The notes beneath the pieces were generated by a model, which did not search any database, was not told the origin of the DNA, and saw only the letters and a program-made list of their open reading frames with translations. DNA of 64,000 bases from Ruminococcus sp. Marseille-P6503 (lineage in GTDB: Bacteria; Bacillota; Clostridia; Oscillospirales; Ruminococcaceae): positions 992,001 through 1,056,000 of the forward strand of contig NZ_UWPB01000002.1 of assembly GCF_900604945.1 (NCBI RefSeq), written 5' to 3'. Made by a program: the position numbers and the translations under genes. Positions 30,732 to 39,609 of this stretch are shown piece by piece. The first letter of the stretch is position 1. Every line of letters begins with the position of its first letter.

Positions 30732-31595
30732 ATGGGAATGATCAACGCTGTTTTTCAGGCGATAATTCAGGGGTTAACGGAGTTCTTGCCGGTTTCAAGC
30801 TCAGGACATCTGTCGCTGTTCCAGCATTTTACCGGAAAAAGCGGAGAGGGCGCGCTTATGTATTCCGCGGTGCTCCATCTCGGAACGCTGGTGGCGGTTT
30901 TCTTTGCTTTCAAGAAAACAATAATCGCCTTGATCAAGGAATTTTTCGTTATGCTCAGAGATATTTTCACAGGAAAGTTCAAATGGCGCGAGATGAATCC
31001 CGAACGCAGAATGATAGTGATGATAGTTATATCCACCGCCTGCCTTATACCGTTTTATTTGTTCAAGGATTGGTTTACGGGAATTGCAGAGGATAAGAGC
31101 ATTTTTGCCGAGGGACTTTGCTTTCTGTATACCGCCGGTCTGCTTTTCATGTCTGACAAATGCGTTAAGGGGAAGAAAACTCCTAAGAATATAACGGCAG
31201 GAAACGCGGTTACTGTAGGCTTCTTTCAGGGAGTAGCGCTGCTTCCGGGAGTTTCACGTTCCGGTTCGACCATTTCGGCGGGACTTTTTTCCGGCTTCAG
31301 CCGCGAAACGGCGGTGCAGTATTCGTTTATACTGGGCATACCCGCGATCCTCGGGGGCTGTGCGGTTGAGATAAAGGACGCCGTCGGTGAAAAAGCTGCT
31401 GCAAGCGTACCGGAATGTATCATAGGCTTTATAGTCGCGGCAATTGTGGGAGTATGCGCTATAAAGCTTGTAAACTGGCTTGTTAAAACCGATAAATTTA
31501 AGATATTCGGATATTACACTTTTATTTTAGGAATAATTGTGATTGTTGTTTCGATTATTGAAAAGTTTGTCGGACACGCTTTGGTAATAGGATAA
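30732..31595 (+). CDS. uppP: Undecaprenyl-diphosphatase UppP/BacA
   Basis: 287 residues, integral membrane. Signature QGLTEFLPVSSSGHLSLFQHF carries the catalytic Glu and Ser residues; LLPGVSRSGSTISAGLFSGFSRE is the second conserved loop with the catalytic Arg. About eight membrane helices. It removes a phosphate from undecaprenyl diphosphate to recycle the peptidoglycan lipid carrier and gives bacitracin tolerance. AAAGGAAAG lies just upstream. Confidence 0.95.
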   Translation: MGMINAVFQAIIQGLTEFLPVSSSGHLSLFQHFTGKSGEGALMYSAVLHLGTLVAVFFAFKKTIIALIKEFFVMLRDIFTGKFKWREMNPERRMIVMIVISTACLIPFYLFKDWFTGIAEDKSIFAEGLCFLYTAGLLFMSDKCVKGKKTPKNITAGNAVTVGFFQGVALLPGVSRSGSTISAGLFSGFSRETAVQYSFILGIPAILGGCAVEIKDAVGEKAAASVPECIIGFIVAAIVGVCAIKLVNWLVKTDKFKIFGYYTFILGIIVIVVSIIEKFVGHALVIG

Positions 31596-31715
31596 AATGC
31601 GTATCTGCAGGACTGCCTTGTGCGGTCTTGCAGTGCTTTTACTGGTTTTGAATATGCTGCTGCGCACTGTCTGGTCGCGGATACAGCAAGATTTTTAGTG
31701 GTGGTGAAAAATTTA

Positions 31716-34292
31716 ATGGCGGCGTCGAAGAAACCTGCAGCTTCAAAATCCGCGTCCGGAAACAAAGGGAAGACCCAGTCCGGAGCAAAATCCAATAATA
31801 AAAAAAGCGCCGCAAAGAGCGCGTCCGGCAAGGGCGGGGCGACAGGCGCTGCAAAGAAAAATCCGGCTCAGGTTGCGCGGCAAAGGGAGAAGAGACGTTT
31901 CTGGTCGTACATACTGTTTTTTGCAGGCGTGTTGGAGCTACTGGTTACTTTTATAAAAGGAGACGGTCTGTGGACAAGCCTGTATGAAATTAACAGAGGG
32001 ATTTTCGGAGTATCTGTTTTTTTGGCAGGACCGATGATAATTTATGTGGCGCTTCAGATAGCTTCGGATAAATCTCATAATACGATCGTTGCGAGAATCG
32101 TACAGGGTCTTGTGCTTATGCTGCTTTTAAGCGGAACGGCTCAGATAGCGGTCAACGGAACTGTGGAGGGCAAAACGTTTCTGCTGAAGCTTAAAGGGCT
32201 TTACAACGACGGAGTAAGGCTTAACGGCGGCGGAATAGCCAGCGCGGCGATCGGCTGGCCTTTGCTTGCGGCGTTCAAGCGCGTCGGCGGAGGAATAATC
32301 ATAGGACTGCTTGATTTTACCTTTATAATGCTGCTTACGGATCTGACTTTGCCCGATTTGTTCAGGGCGCTGTCAAAGCCGTTCGTCGGAGGGTATAAGG
32401 CGGTCAGCGAGGAGCGTATCGAAAGGGCGATGCAGCCGCCCAAGGAAAAGCCCGATAAAACTCAGAAAAAGAAATCTGACAGAAAGGTTCGTATAGATAT
32501 TGCAAAATATTATCAGGACGACGTCGGACAGGAAGAAGGAGCCTTTTCTGAAGTTCAGGACGCGGAAGCTTCGGACGTCGGAGAGCCTTACGATGTAAGC
32601 CTGCCGTCTGATCCTGACGGTATTTTCGGGGAGGATACTCTTTCGGAGGAAAGCAGGGATAAAAAATCCGACGAGCAGGAGCTTAAGCGCATTATTGAAA
32701 AGGCGGTTGCCAAGGAGCAGAAAAAAATAGGCGAAAAGATCGAAAGCGAAAAGCACAGTCAGCCGAAGCAGGTTTTTGTTGACGGCGAGGGGCAGACTTC
32801 TTTGCTGGAGCAGCAGGAAACGGTTCCGGCTTACGTTTATCCCCCGGTAGACATTCTGAAATATCCTGATAATTCTGCTTCTCCCGAGCTTGCTCAGAGG
32901 GAAATAGAGGAAAAGTCTCAGAAGCTTGTGGAAACGCTTGAAACCTTCGGAGTTAAAACGAGAATAATCGGCATTCACAGAGGACCGTCGGTAACGAGAT
33001 ACGAGCTTCAGCCGGCGGCGGGAGTAAAGGTAAAGCAGATCACCAATCTTGCGGACGATATTGCTTTGAATCTTGCTGCCAACGGAGTAAGAATAGAGGC
33101 GCCTATTCCGGGAAAAGCGGCGATAGGCATAGAGATACCCAATATCCACCGCGACAGCGTGTCAATGCGGGAGCTTATCGACAGCAAGGAGTACCGAAGC
33201 GCAAAAAGCAAGCTTTCCTTTGCGGTTGGCAAGGATATCGAGGGAAATATCGTAATCGGCGATATTGCATCAATGCCGCATATGCTTATTGCGGGAACTA
33301 CAGGCTCAGGAAAATCAGTATTTACCAATTCGATCATACTCAATATACTTTTTCATGCTTCGCCGGACGAGGTAAAGCTTATTCTTATCGACCCCAAAAA
33401 GGTAGAGTTTCCTATGTATAACGGAATCCCTCATCTGCTTATTCCGGTAGTTACCGAACCGCTTAAGGCGGCGGGAGCGCTGGGCTGGGCGGTAAACGAG
33501 ATGATGAGAAGATATAAGCTTTTTGAAGCCAACGGAACCAAGAACCTTGAGGATTATAATCAGTTTGTAGATGAAAATCCCGAGCTTGAAAGGCAGAAGC
33601 TTGCCCGTATCGTTATAGTTGTGGACGAGTTTGCGGATCTTATGCTTGCGGCGAAATCGGAGGTTGAGGAATCGGTAATGCGTCTTGCCCAGCTGGCAAG
33701 AGCGGCGGGAATGCATATGCTTATAGCTACTCAGTCGCCGAGAGTAGACGTTCTTACAGGTCTTATCAAAGCGAATATACCCAGCAGAACCGCGCTTTCG
33801 GTATCAAACAATACCGATTCAAGGGTAATTCTGGACGAGATAGGAGCTGAAAAGCTTCTGGGAAAGGGCGATATGCTCTATAAGCCGGTGGGAATGCCGA
33901 AGCCCCTGCGTATCCAGAGCGGCTTTGCCTCCACAGCTGAGATCAGAAACGTAGTCAAATTTCTCAAAAACGAGCATACGGCTGAATACAGCGAAGAGGT
34001 CATTCACGAGGTAGAGCAGAATATTCCTCAGCCTAAGGGCAAGGGCTCTGAGGCTGATATTGCCCTGAATACGGACGACGATCTTACTTCGCAGGCGATC
34101 TCCATAATTGTTGAAACGGGAAACGCTTCTACCGCGTTTTTGCAGAGAAAGCTTAAATTAGGCTTTCCGCGCGCCGCCAGAATTATGGACGAGATCGAGG
34201 AAATGGGAATTATCGGCCCTCAGGAGGGCTCAAAGCCAAGAAAGATAAATATTACCAAGGAAGAATGGCTTGAAAGGCAGGCAATGAAATAA
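31716..34292 (+). CDS. spoIIIE: FtsK/SpoIIIE-family DNA translocase
   Basis: 858 residues from the ATG at 31716. A low-complexity Lys/Ala/Ser/Gly N-terminus of about 60 residues precedes four membrane helices and a long acidic linker. The motor domain follows with Walker A GTTGSGKS (527-534) and Walker B RIVIVVDEFADLM. The C-terminal gamma winged helix (TSQAISIIVETGNASTAFLQRKLKLGFPRAARIMDEIEEMGI) reads DNA polarity. It pumps chromosome through a septum. tepA and ylzJ upstream favour the sporulation paralogue SpoIIIE, but a dual role is possible. Confidence 0.92.
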   Translation: MAASKKPAASKSASGNKGKTQSGAKSNNKKSAAKSASGKGGATGAAKKNPAQVARQREKRRFWSYILFFAGVLELLVTFIKGDGLWTSLYEINRGIFGVSVFLAGPMIIYVALQIASDKSHNTIVARIVQGLVLMLLLSGTAQIAVNGTVEGKTFLLKLKGLYNDGVRLNGGGIASAAIGWPLLAAFKRVGGGIIIGLLDFTFIMLLTDLTLPDLFRALSKPFVGGYKAVSEERIERAMQPPKEKPDKTQKKKSDRKVRIDIAKYYQDDVGQEEGAFSEVQDAEASDVGEPYDVSLPSDPDGIFGEDTLSEESRDKKSDEQELKRIIEKAVAKEQKKIGEKIESEKHSQPKQVFVDGEGQTSLLEQQETVPAYVYPPVDILKYPDNSASPELAQREIEEKSQKLVETLETFGVKTRIIGIHRGPSVTRYELQPAAGVKVKQITNLADDIALNLAANGVRIEAPIPGKAAIGIEIPNIHRDSVSMRELIDSKEYRSAKSKLSFAVGKDIEGNIVIGDIASMPHMLIAGTTGSGKSVFTNSIILNILFHASPDEVKLILIDPKKVEFPMYNGIPHLLIPVVTEPLKAAGALGWAVNEMMRRYKLFEANGTKNLEDYNQFVDENPELERQKLARIVIVVDEFADLMLAAKSEVEESVMRLAQLARAAGMHMLIATQSPRVDVLTGLIKANIPSRTALSVSNNTDSRVILDEIGAEKLLGKGDMLYKPVGMPKPLRIQSGFASTAEIRNVVKFLKNEHTAEYSEEVIHEVEQNIPQPKGKGSEADIALNTDDDLTSQAISIIVETGNASTAFLQRKLKLGFPRAARIMDEIEEMGIIGPQEGSKPRKINITKEEWLERQAMK

Positions 34293-34293
34293 A

Positions 34294-34325
34294 AGCGGCA
34301 GAGCGCTGTCCGGCAGCGCCGCTTA
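34294..34325 (+). other. Intergenic hairpin before the YgiQ gene
   Basis: AAGCGGC pairs with GCCGCTT, with an inner GCTG/CAGC pair. No T-run, so processing or partial termination is more likely than full termination. Confidence 0.45.
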
Positions 34326-34345
34326 AGAAACGGAGGACGACGTTT

Positions 34346-36211
34346 ATGGCGTTTATGCCGGTTTGTCAGAATGATTTGACGGAGCGTGGAATAGAGCAGC
34401 TTGATTTTGTATATATAATCGGCGACGCGTATGTTGATCATCCAAGCTTCGGAGCGGCGATCATCTCAAGAGTACTGGAAAGCCGCGGCTATACCGTGGG
34501 GATAATAGCTCAGCCCGACTGGAGAAGCACAGACGATTTTCTCAGGCTGGGGAAGCCGCGTCTGGCGTGGCTGGTAACGGCGGGCAATATCGACTCCATG
34601 GTGGCGCATTACACTGTAGCCAGGAAAAAGAGAACGGACGACGCTTATTCGCCCGGAGGAAAGGGTGGAAAACGTCCCGACCGTGCGGCGACCGTCTACT
34701 GCCGTATGTGCAGACAGGCTGCTCCTGAGCTTCCCGTGCTGTGCGGAGGGCTGGAGGTTTCGCTCCGCCGCTTTGCTCATTACGATTACTGGAGCGACAG
34801 CGTAATGCCGTCGGTTCTTGTAGATACAGGCGCGGATTTGTTGATGTACGGAATGGGAGAGCATCAGATAGCTGAAATCGCCGACCGTCTTAACGCGGGG
34901 GAGGACATCGGGTCCGTCCGCAATGTAAGAGGAACCTGTTACCTGTGCGAGCCTGCCGAAACTCCCTACGGCGCGGTACAGTGTCCGTCCTTCAAGGAGG
35001 TTTCGGAGAATAAGACGCTTTATGCAAAGGCGTGCAGGATACAGTACGATCAGCAGGACGAGGTTTACGGAAAAATGATAATCCAGCGGCAGGGAGACAA
35101 AATGCTGGTTCAGAATCCTCCCACGCTGTCGCTTACCTCCGAAGAGCTTGACGAGGTTTATTCTCTGCCTTATGAAAGAAGATACCATCCTATGTATGAA
35201 AGTCAGGGCGGCGTTCCCTCGATCGAGGAGGTACAGTTTTCGATCACACACAACAGGGGCTGCTTCGGTTTTTGTAATTTCTGCTCCATAGCGCTTCATC
35301 AGGGCAGGCGGGTGACCTGCCGCAGTGAGGAATCGGTGCTTGAGGAGGCGAGGAAGCTTACCGAGATGCCGGAATTCAAAGGCTATATTCACGACGTCGG
35401 AGGGCCGACTGCCAATTTTCGGGGACCGTCCTGTGAAAAGCAGCTTGAATACGGGCTGTGCAAGGGCAGAAAATGCCTAGCGCCAAAGCCCTGTAAAAGT
35501 CTTAAGGCAGACCATACCGAATATCTTGATATGCTGAGAAAGCTGAGGAAAATACCGGGAGTGAAAAAGGTGTTCATACGCTCAGGAATACGTTATGATT
35601 ATCTCATGGAGGATAAAAGCGACGAGTTCATGAAGGAGCTTATAGAGCACCATATAAGCGGACAGCTTAAGGTAGCTCCTGAGCATTGCTCGTCGGCGGT
35701 GCTTGATAAAATGGGAAAGCCCCATATTGAAGCCTACAAGAAATTTCAGAAAAAATTCTATGAGATAACAAAGCAAAAGGGAAAGGAGCAGTATCTTGTT
35801 CCCTATCTTATGTCCTCTCATCCCGGCTCTGAGCTTAAAGACGCGGTAGAGCTTGCAGTGTTTCTTAAGCAGAATAAGATACATCCGGAGCAGGTTCAGG
35901 ATTTTTATCCTACTCCCGGAACTATTTCAACCTGTATGTTTTATACCGGACTTGATCCTTACACCCTCGAGTCGGTGTATGTTGCAAGATCTCCTGAGGA
36001 AAAGGCGATGCAGCGCGCCCTACTGCAATACTTCAAGCCTGAAAACCGCGGCAGGATAATAAAGGCGCTGTGCAGGGCGGGCAGACAGGATCTGATAGGG
36101 CAGGGAGCCGGAAAGCTTGTTCCGCCCGACGCCGAATATCTGAAGAGGCAGAGAAAGTCCGGGGACGCAAAAGGAAAAGGCAGAAATGGACGTTATTCAA
36201 AAAAACGCTGA
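34346..36211 (+). CDS. YgiQ-family radical SAM protein
   Basis: 621 residues after CGGAGGACG. An N-terminal B12-binding-like domain (FVYIIGDAYVDHPSFGAAIISRVLESRGYTVGIIAQPDW) is followed by the radical SAM core with GCFGFCNFCSI (CxxxCxxC, 4Fe-4S ligands). A later Cys set (CEKQ...CKGRKCLAPKPCKSL) and a basic C-terminal tail follow. The reaction of this family is unknown. Length and motif order are standard. Confidence 0.92.
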   Translation: MAFMPVCQNDLTERGIEQLDFVYIIGDAYVDHPSFGAAIISRVLESRGYTVGIIAQPDWRSTDDFLRLGKPRLAWLVTAGNIDSMVAHYTVARKKRTDDAYSPGGKGGKRPDRAATVYCRMCRQAAPELPVLCGGLEVSLRRFAHYDYWSDSVMPSVLVDTGADLLMYGMGEHQIAEIADRLNAGEDIGSVRNVRGTCYLCEPAETPYGAVQCPSFKEVSENKTLYAKACRIQYDQQDEVYGKMIIQRQGDKMLVQNPPTLSLTSEELDEVYSLPYERRYHPMYESQGGVPSIEEVQFSITHNRGCFGFCNFCSIALHQGRRVTCRSEESVLEEARKLTEMPEFKGYIHDVGGPTANFRGPSCEKQLEYGLCKGRKCLAPKPCKSLKADHTEYLDMLRKLRKIPGVKKVFIRSGIRYDYLMEDKSDEFMKELIEHHISGQLKVAPEHCSSAVLDKMGKPHIEAYKKFQKKFYEITKQKGKEQYLVPYLMSSHPGSELKDAVELAVFLKQNKIHPEQVQDFYPTPGTISTCMFYTGLDPYTLESVYVARSPEEKAMQRALLQYFKPENRGRIIKALCRAGRQDLIGQGAGKLVPPDAEYLKRQRKSGDAKGKGRNGRYSKKR

Positions 36212-36260
36212 CACACAACAAGGACGTTTATACATACGCGGACGGTGCGGGAGATAGTAT

Positions 36261-37202
36261 ATGGCGAAGAGAGGAAAACGAAAAAATCCGATTTGTTCTG
36301 CCGGAAGCATGAATAAAAAGGCTTTCGCCGCGGTTTTTGCTGTAATTACGGCGGCGGTGCTGGCTGTTCTTGATTTGACGGGGATATATACCTACAGTGA
36401 TTTTAAAATATCTCTCGGGCTTGAGGACGAGCCTGCTGTCATTGAGGCTTCCGATACTCAGGTTCATTTTATAGACGTGGGACAGGGCGACTGCACGCTT
36501 GTCGTTTCCGACGGGAAGACAATGCTGATAGACTGCGGCGACCGCGACGAGGACAATACGGTAATAAAGTATCTTCAGAAGCTGGATATAAAAAAGCTTG
36601 ACGTTATAATTGCAACTCATCCTCATTCCGACCATATCGGCGAGATGAGCGAGATAATAGACAGCTTTGAGACCGGCAGATTTATAATGCCGAAGGTTCC
36701 TCAGGACATGACGCCGACCTCAAAGGTTTATGAAAATATGCTTCTTTCAATAAAGGACAAGGGCATGAAGATAGCTTCGGCAAAGGACGAAAGCTTTGTT
36801 TTGGGAAGCGCCGAGGTGGAGCTTTACACGACTAAGGAGGATCACAGCGACCTTAATAATTATTCAGTGCTTGTGAAGATCGTTCACGGAGAAAACAGCT
36901 TTCTTGTAACAGGCGACTGCGAAACGGAGGAGGAAAAGGAAATGCTGGAGCAGGGCTTTGAGCTGTCCTCCAAGGTGCTTAAAGCCGGACACCACGGCAG
37001 CTCTACTTCCTCGTCGGGCGAGTTTCTTGCGGCCGTGGCTCCCAGATACGCGGTCATTTCCTGCGGGCTTGACAATAAGTACGGTCATCCCAGCGATGAA
37101 ACGCTGGTCAGGCTTCAGAAATACGCTGAAAATATTTACATAACCCGTGACGACGGAACGATTGTATTTACATCCGACGGAAAGGGTCTGTCGGTAAATT
37201 GA
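36261..37202 (+). CDS. Exported MBL-fold hydrolase (ComEC C-terminal type)
   Basis: 313 residues. A basic N-terminus and one hydrophobic helix (about 17-38) make it exported or membrane-anchored. The metallo-beta-lactamase core shows VHFIDVGQGDCTLV, IATHPHSDHIGEM (zinc motif HxHxDH), VTGDCETEEE and KAGHHGSSTSSSGEFL. It corresponds to the free-standing relative of the ComEC nuclease-like domain. DUF3006 proteins are frequent partners and one lies two genes downstream. Confidence 0.9.
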   Translation: MAKRGKRKNPICSAGSMNKKAFAAVFAVITAAVLAVLDLTGIYTYSDFKISLGLEDEPAVIEASDTQVHFIDVGQGDCTLVVSDGKTMLIDCGDRDEDNTVIKYLQKLDIKKLDVIIATHPHSDHIGEMSEIIDSFETGRFIMPKVPQDMTPTSKVYENMLLSIKDKGMKIASAKDESFVLGSAEVELYTTKEDHSDLNNYSVLVKIVHGENSFLVTGDCETEEEKEMLEQGFELSSKVLKAGHHGSSTSSSGEFLAAVAPRYAVISCGLDNKYGHPSDETLVRLQKYAENIYITRDDGTIVFTSDGKGLSVN

Positions 37203-37257
37203 ATTGAAATACGGACAATACCAGTAAAGGCATAAATTAAGCATAACGGGGGCAAAT

Positions 37258-38304
37258 ATGGAACCAACTGAAAGATACGCCTTATCGGCAGGATTAATAA
37301 TAAAATATTTTCTTGTGATCCTGCCTAACGCTGTAATGCTTGCAGCGTCGCTGCTTGCAGACCATATTCTGCGCGGGCTGTTTTTCGGCGAAGCTGATCC
37401 GTTTGACAGTATGTCCGGATTTAAGCAGTTTCTGGCTTTAAGGATCGTATGCTTTATAATTTTTATATATAATATCTCCAAGCTGATTATTACTGCCGCC
37501 GAGATGCTGATACGCAGGTACAGGCATGGCAGGGCTTACAGATATTCGGATAAATTCGGCATTTTGGTTACTCTGAGAAAAGCGTCGTTCAGCACTGACC
37601 GGAGCTTTGTAAAACAGTATTTTGTCAGACTTGCGGTTTTTCTGCTGCTGTGCGGTATTGTCGGCGCAGGACTGTTTTTCAGCAGTTTTTCAAAGCTGTA
37701 CGGCAAAAACATATACGACCAGATATTATTGATCTCAGACGCCGAAGAGGACGAACGGATGAGCAGGCTTTTATCCGCGTCCTTCACAAAGGAAATGGTG
37801 CGGAAAACGGAGGATAACGCTTATGTTCTGCTTGTTGAGGAAGATGAGGAAATCGTACAGTGCCTTTTGACTGACGCGCAGTACCAGCAGATACAGAATT
37901 CCGAGCTGGAGAATTTCGAGGTAGAGTATTATACGAATACCAGGCTTATAGCTGGAATAAAGTTCGATTATCTTAACGGTCTGGATAAAAGACTGTTTAA
38001 GACAGACGAAGAGATTGAGCTGCCTGTGGAAATAACTCTGAAGGAAGAGGACGAAAAGATTCTGGTGATCCGTCCTGAAATGGGCAATCTGGAAGGCAGG
38101 ATCTGGTGGTATATAGAAAAAGACGGAGAACCGAGCGGCGTACGTTCAGCTAACGATCTTTACTATGACGAGCTTACATATAAAAGAAAAGGCTTTTTTG
38201 AAGTTACTCTGGTGGTAGGCGGCGATTATAAAAGCTTTTCCGACTCTTATACCCCAATCAGCAATACGGTAGCTTACGATTCAAATAATGCTGAGCGTTA
38301 TTGA
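37258..38304 (+). CDS. Unknown membrane protein
   Basis: 348 residues from an ATG after ACGGGGG. Three membrane helices (about 15-38, 62-84 and 122-145) come before a C-terminal soluble part of about 200 residues, probably outside, with acidic and Tyr-rich beta strands (VLLVEEDEEIVQCLL, FEVTLVVGGDYKSFSDSYTP). It is placed between the MBL hydrolase and DUF3006. No family is recognised. Confidence 0.75.
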   Translation: MEPTERYALSAGLIIKYFLVILPNAVMLAASLLADHILRGLFFGEADPFDSMSGFKQFLALRIVCFIIFIYNISKLIITAAEMLIRRYRHGRAYRYSDKFGILVTLRKASFSTDRSFVKQYFVRLAVFLLLCGIVGAGLFFSSFSKLYGKNIYDQILLISDAEEDERMSRLLSASFTKEMVRKTEDNAYVLLVEEDEEIVQCLLTDAQYQQIQNSELENFEVEYYTNTRLIAGIKFDYLNGLDKRLFKTDEEIELPVEITLKEEDEKILVIRPEMGNLEGRIWWYIEKDGEPSGVRSANDLYYDELTYKRKGFFEVTLVVGGDYKSFSDSYTPISNTVAYDSNNAERY

Positions 38305-38330
38305 ATTTGCAGACTGAAAAGGTGAACAAT

Positions 38331-38540
38331 ATGAAGCTGATTATAGACCGCAGAGAGGGCGAAAGCTTTGTCTGTGAGGATGAAAACGGCAAACGCGTCG
38401 TTATTCCGTGCGTTCAGGCTGAAAACGCTGAGGCAGGCGACATTGTGGAATACGCAGACGGTTCGTATAAGGTGCTTGCAGCCGAAACTGACGAGCGGCG
38501 GCGGAGAATGAATAAGCTGCTGGATTCCCTGTGGGAGTAG
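38331..38540 (+). CDS. DUF3006 protein
   Basis: 69 residues from the ATG at 38331 after AAAGGTG. The pattern MKLIIDRREGESFVCEDENGK, AEAGDIVEYADGSYKVL, then a charged helix (ETDERRRRMNKLLDSLWE) is DUF3006. Members often accompany ComEC-like MBL hydrolases, as here. The function is unknown. Confidence 0.85.
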   Translation: MKLIIDRREGESFVCEDENGKRVVIPCVQAENAEAGDIVEYADGSYKVLAAETDERRRRMNKLLDSLWE

Positions 38541-38626
38541 CTTGATACGCCCGTTGCGCGGTACGGTAATGTGCCGTACGAAGGGCGGCGTAAGGAAATC
38601 AGAAATTATGCAAAAAGGAGGGCAGA

Positions 38627-38679
38627 CCCATGTCAGGCTCTTTTATAGCCGACGGCAGGCTTTGCACATGGGCTTTTTT
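38627..38679 (+). terminator. Terminator / attenuator before the RpiR gene
   Basis: CCCATGT (38627-38633) pairs with ACATGGG (38666-38672) and is followed by C and six T residues. The interior has alternative AGGCT/AGCC pairings. The hairpin spans a mini-cistron, and the RpiR start follows the T-run by one base. Confidence 0.65.
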
Positions 38680-38683
38680 ATGA
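38630..38683 (+). CDS. Leader mini-cistron coupled to the RpiR gene
   Basis: 17 codons (MSGSFIADGRLCTWAFL) preceded by AAAGGAGGGC, the best ribosome binding site of the region. Its TGA overlaps the RpiR ATG (ATGA). The whole frame lies inside the terminator hairpin, so its translation would both melt the terminator and deliver ribosomes to the regulator gene. Confidence 0.45.
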   Translation: MSGSFIADGRLCTWAFL

Positions 38684-39534
38684 AAAAGGATTTATTTGCA
38701 TTGATCGAAGAGCGGCAGCCAACGCTTTCAAAAGGGCATAAGCTTATTTCAAACTATATTTTGTCCCATTACGATAAGGCAGCTTTTATGACGGCGCAGA
38801 AGCTGGGGAAAACTGTTGGCGTCAGCGAGTCCACGGTAGTGAGGTTTGCTTCCGAGCTAGGCTACGACGGTTATCCGGCGCTTCAGAGAGCCTTGCAGGA
38901 CCTGATGAGAAACAGGCTTACCGCGGTCCAGAGGATCGAGGTTACCTCCGACCGTATGAGCCGCGACGATGTGCTTGAAAGGGTGCTTAATCTCGACATT
39001 GAAAAGATACGCCGGACGCTTGAGGAAACCTCAAAAGAGGATTTCAACAGCGCTGTGGATAAAATCATGAGCTGCGATACTATCTACATTCTCGGAGCGA
39101 GAAGCGCCGCTCCTCTGGCAAGCTTTCTGAATTATTATTTCACGCTTATTTTTCCGCGCGTCAAGCTTATCAGAAATACGACTACCAGCGAAATGTTTGA
39201 GCAGATAATGCATATGGACGAAAAGGACGTTATCATAGGAATCTCTTTTCCAAGGTATTCCCGTCAGACTGTAAAGGCTTTGCAGTACGCGAGCAACAAG
39301 GGCGCGAATGTAATTGCCATAACCGATTCGTCGGAATCGCCGCTTGCCCGCTATGCCGATAATCTTCTGCTCGCCAGCAGCGACATGGCTTCCTTCGTGG
39401 ATTCGCTTGTCGCTCCGCTGAGCCTTATAAACGCGCTGATAGCCGCGGTTTCCATAAGCGACGTCGGCAAGGTGTCCAGAAGCTTTGAAAGTCTTGAACG
39501 TATCTGGGAGGAATACGACGTATATGAACCGTAA
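38680..39534 (+). CDS. RpiR/MurR-family transcription regulator
   Basis: 284 residues from the ATG at 38680, overlapping the leader stop. N-terminal helix-turn-helix of RpiR type (TLSKGHKLISNYILSHYDKAAFMTAQKLGKTVGVSESTVVRFASELGYDGYPALQ) and a C-terminal SIS sugar-phosphate-binding domain (DTIYILGARSAAPLASFLNYYF, DVIIGISFPRYSRQTVKALQYASNKGANVIAITDS). It likely senses a phosphosugar. The target is unknown. Confidence 0.93.
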   Translation: MKKDLFALIEERQPTLSKGHKLISNYILSHYDKAAFMTAQKLGKTVGVSESTVVRFASELGYDGYPALQRALQDLMRNRLTAVQRIEVTSDRMSRDDVLERVLNLDIEKIRRTLEETSKEDFNSAVDKIMSCDTIYILGARSAAPLASFLNYYFTLIFPRVKLIRNTTTSEMFEQIMHMDEKDVIIGISFPRYSRQTVKALQYASNKGANVIAITDSSESPLARYADNLLLASSDMASFVDSLVAPLSLINALIAAVSISDVGKVSRSFESLERIWEEYDVYEP

Positions 39535-39609
39535 TATGTGACCTGGCTTTATTCAGTGCGCCGAAAGGAGGTACATTTTTCCTGAGGGGAAAATGGTTAT
39601 AATTATAAT

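Noticed and set aside
38542-38679. N-terminal extension of the RpiR regulator
   Set aside because: The extra codons translate a terminator and leader region; family proteins start at MKKDLFALIEERQ-like sequence.
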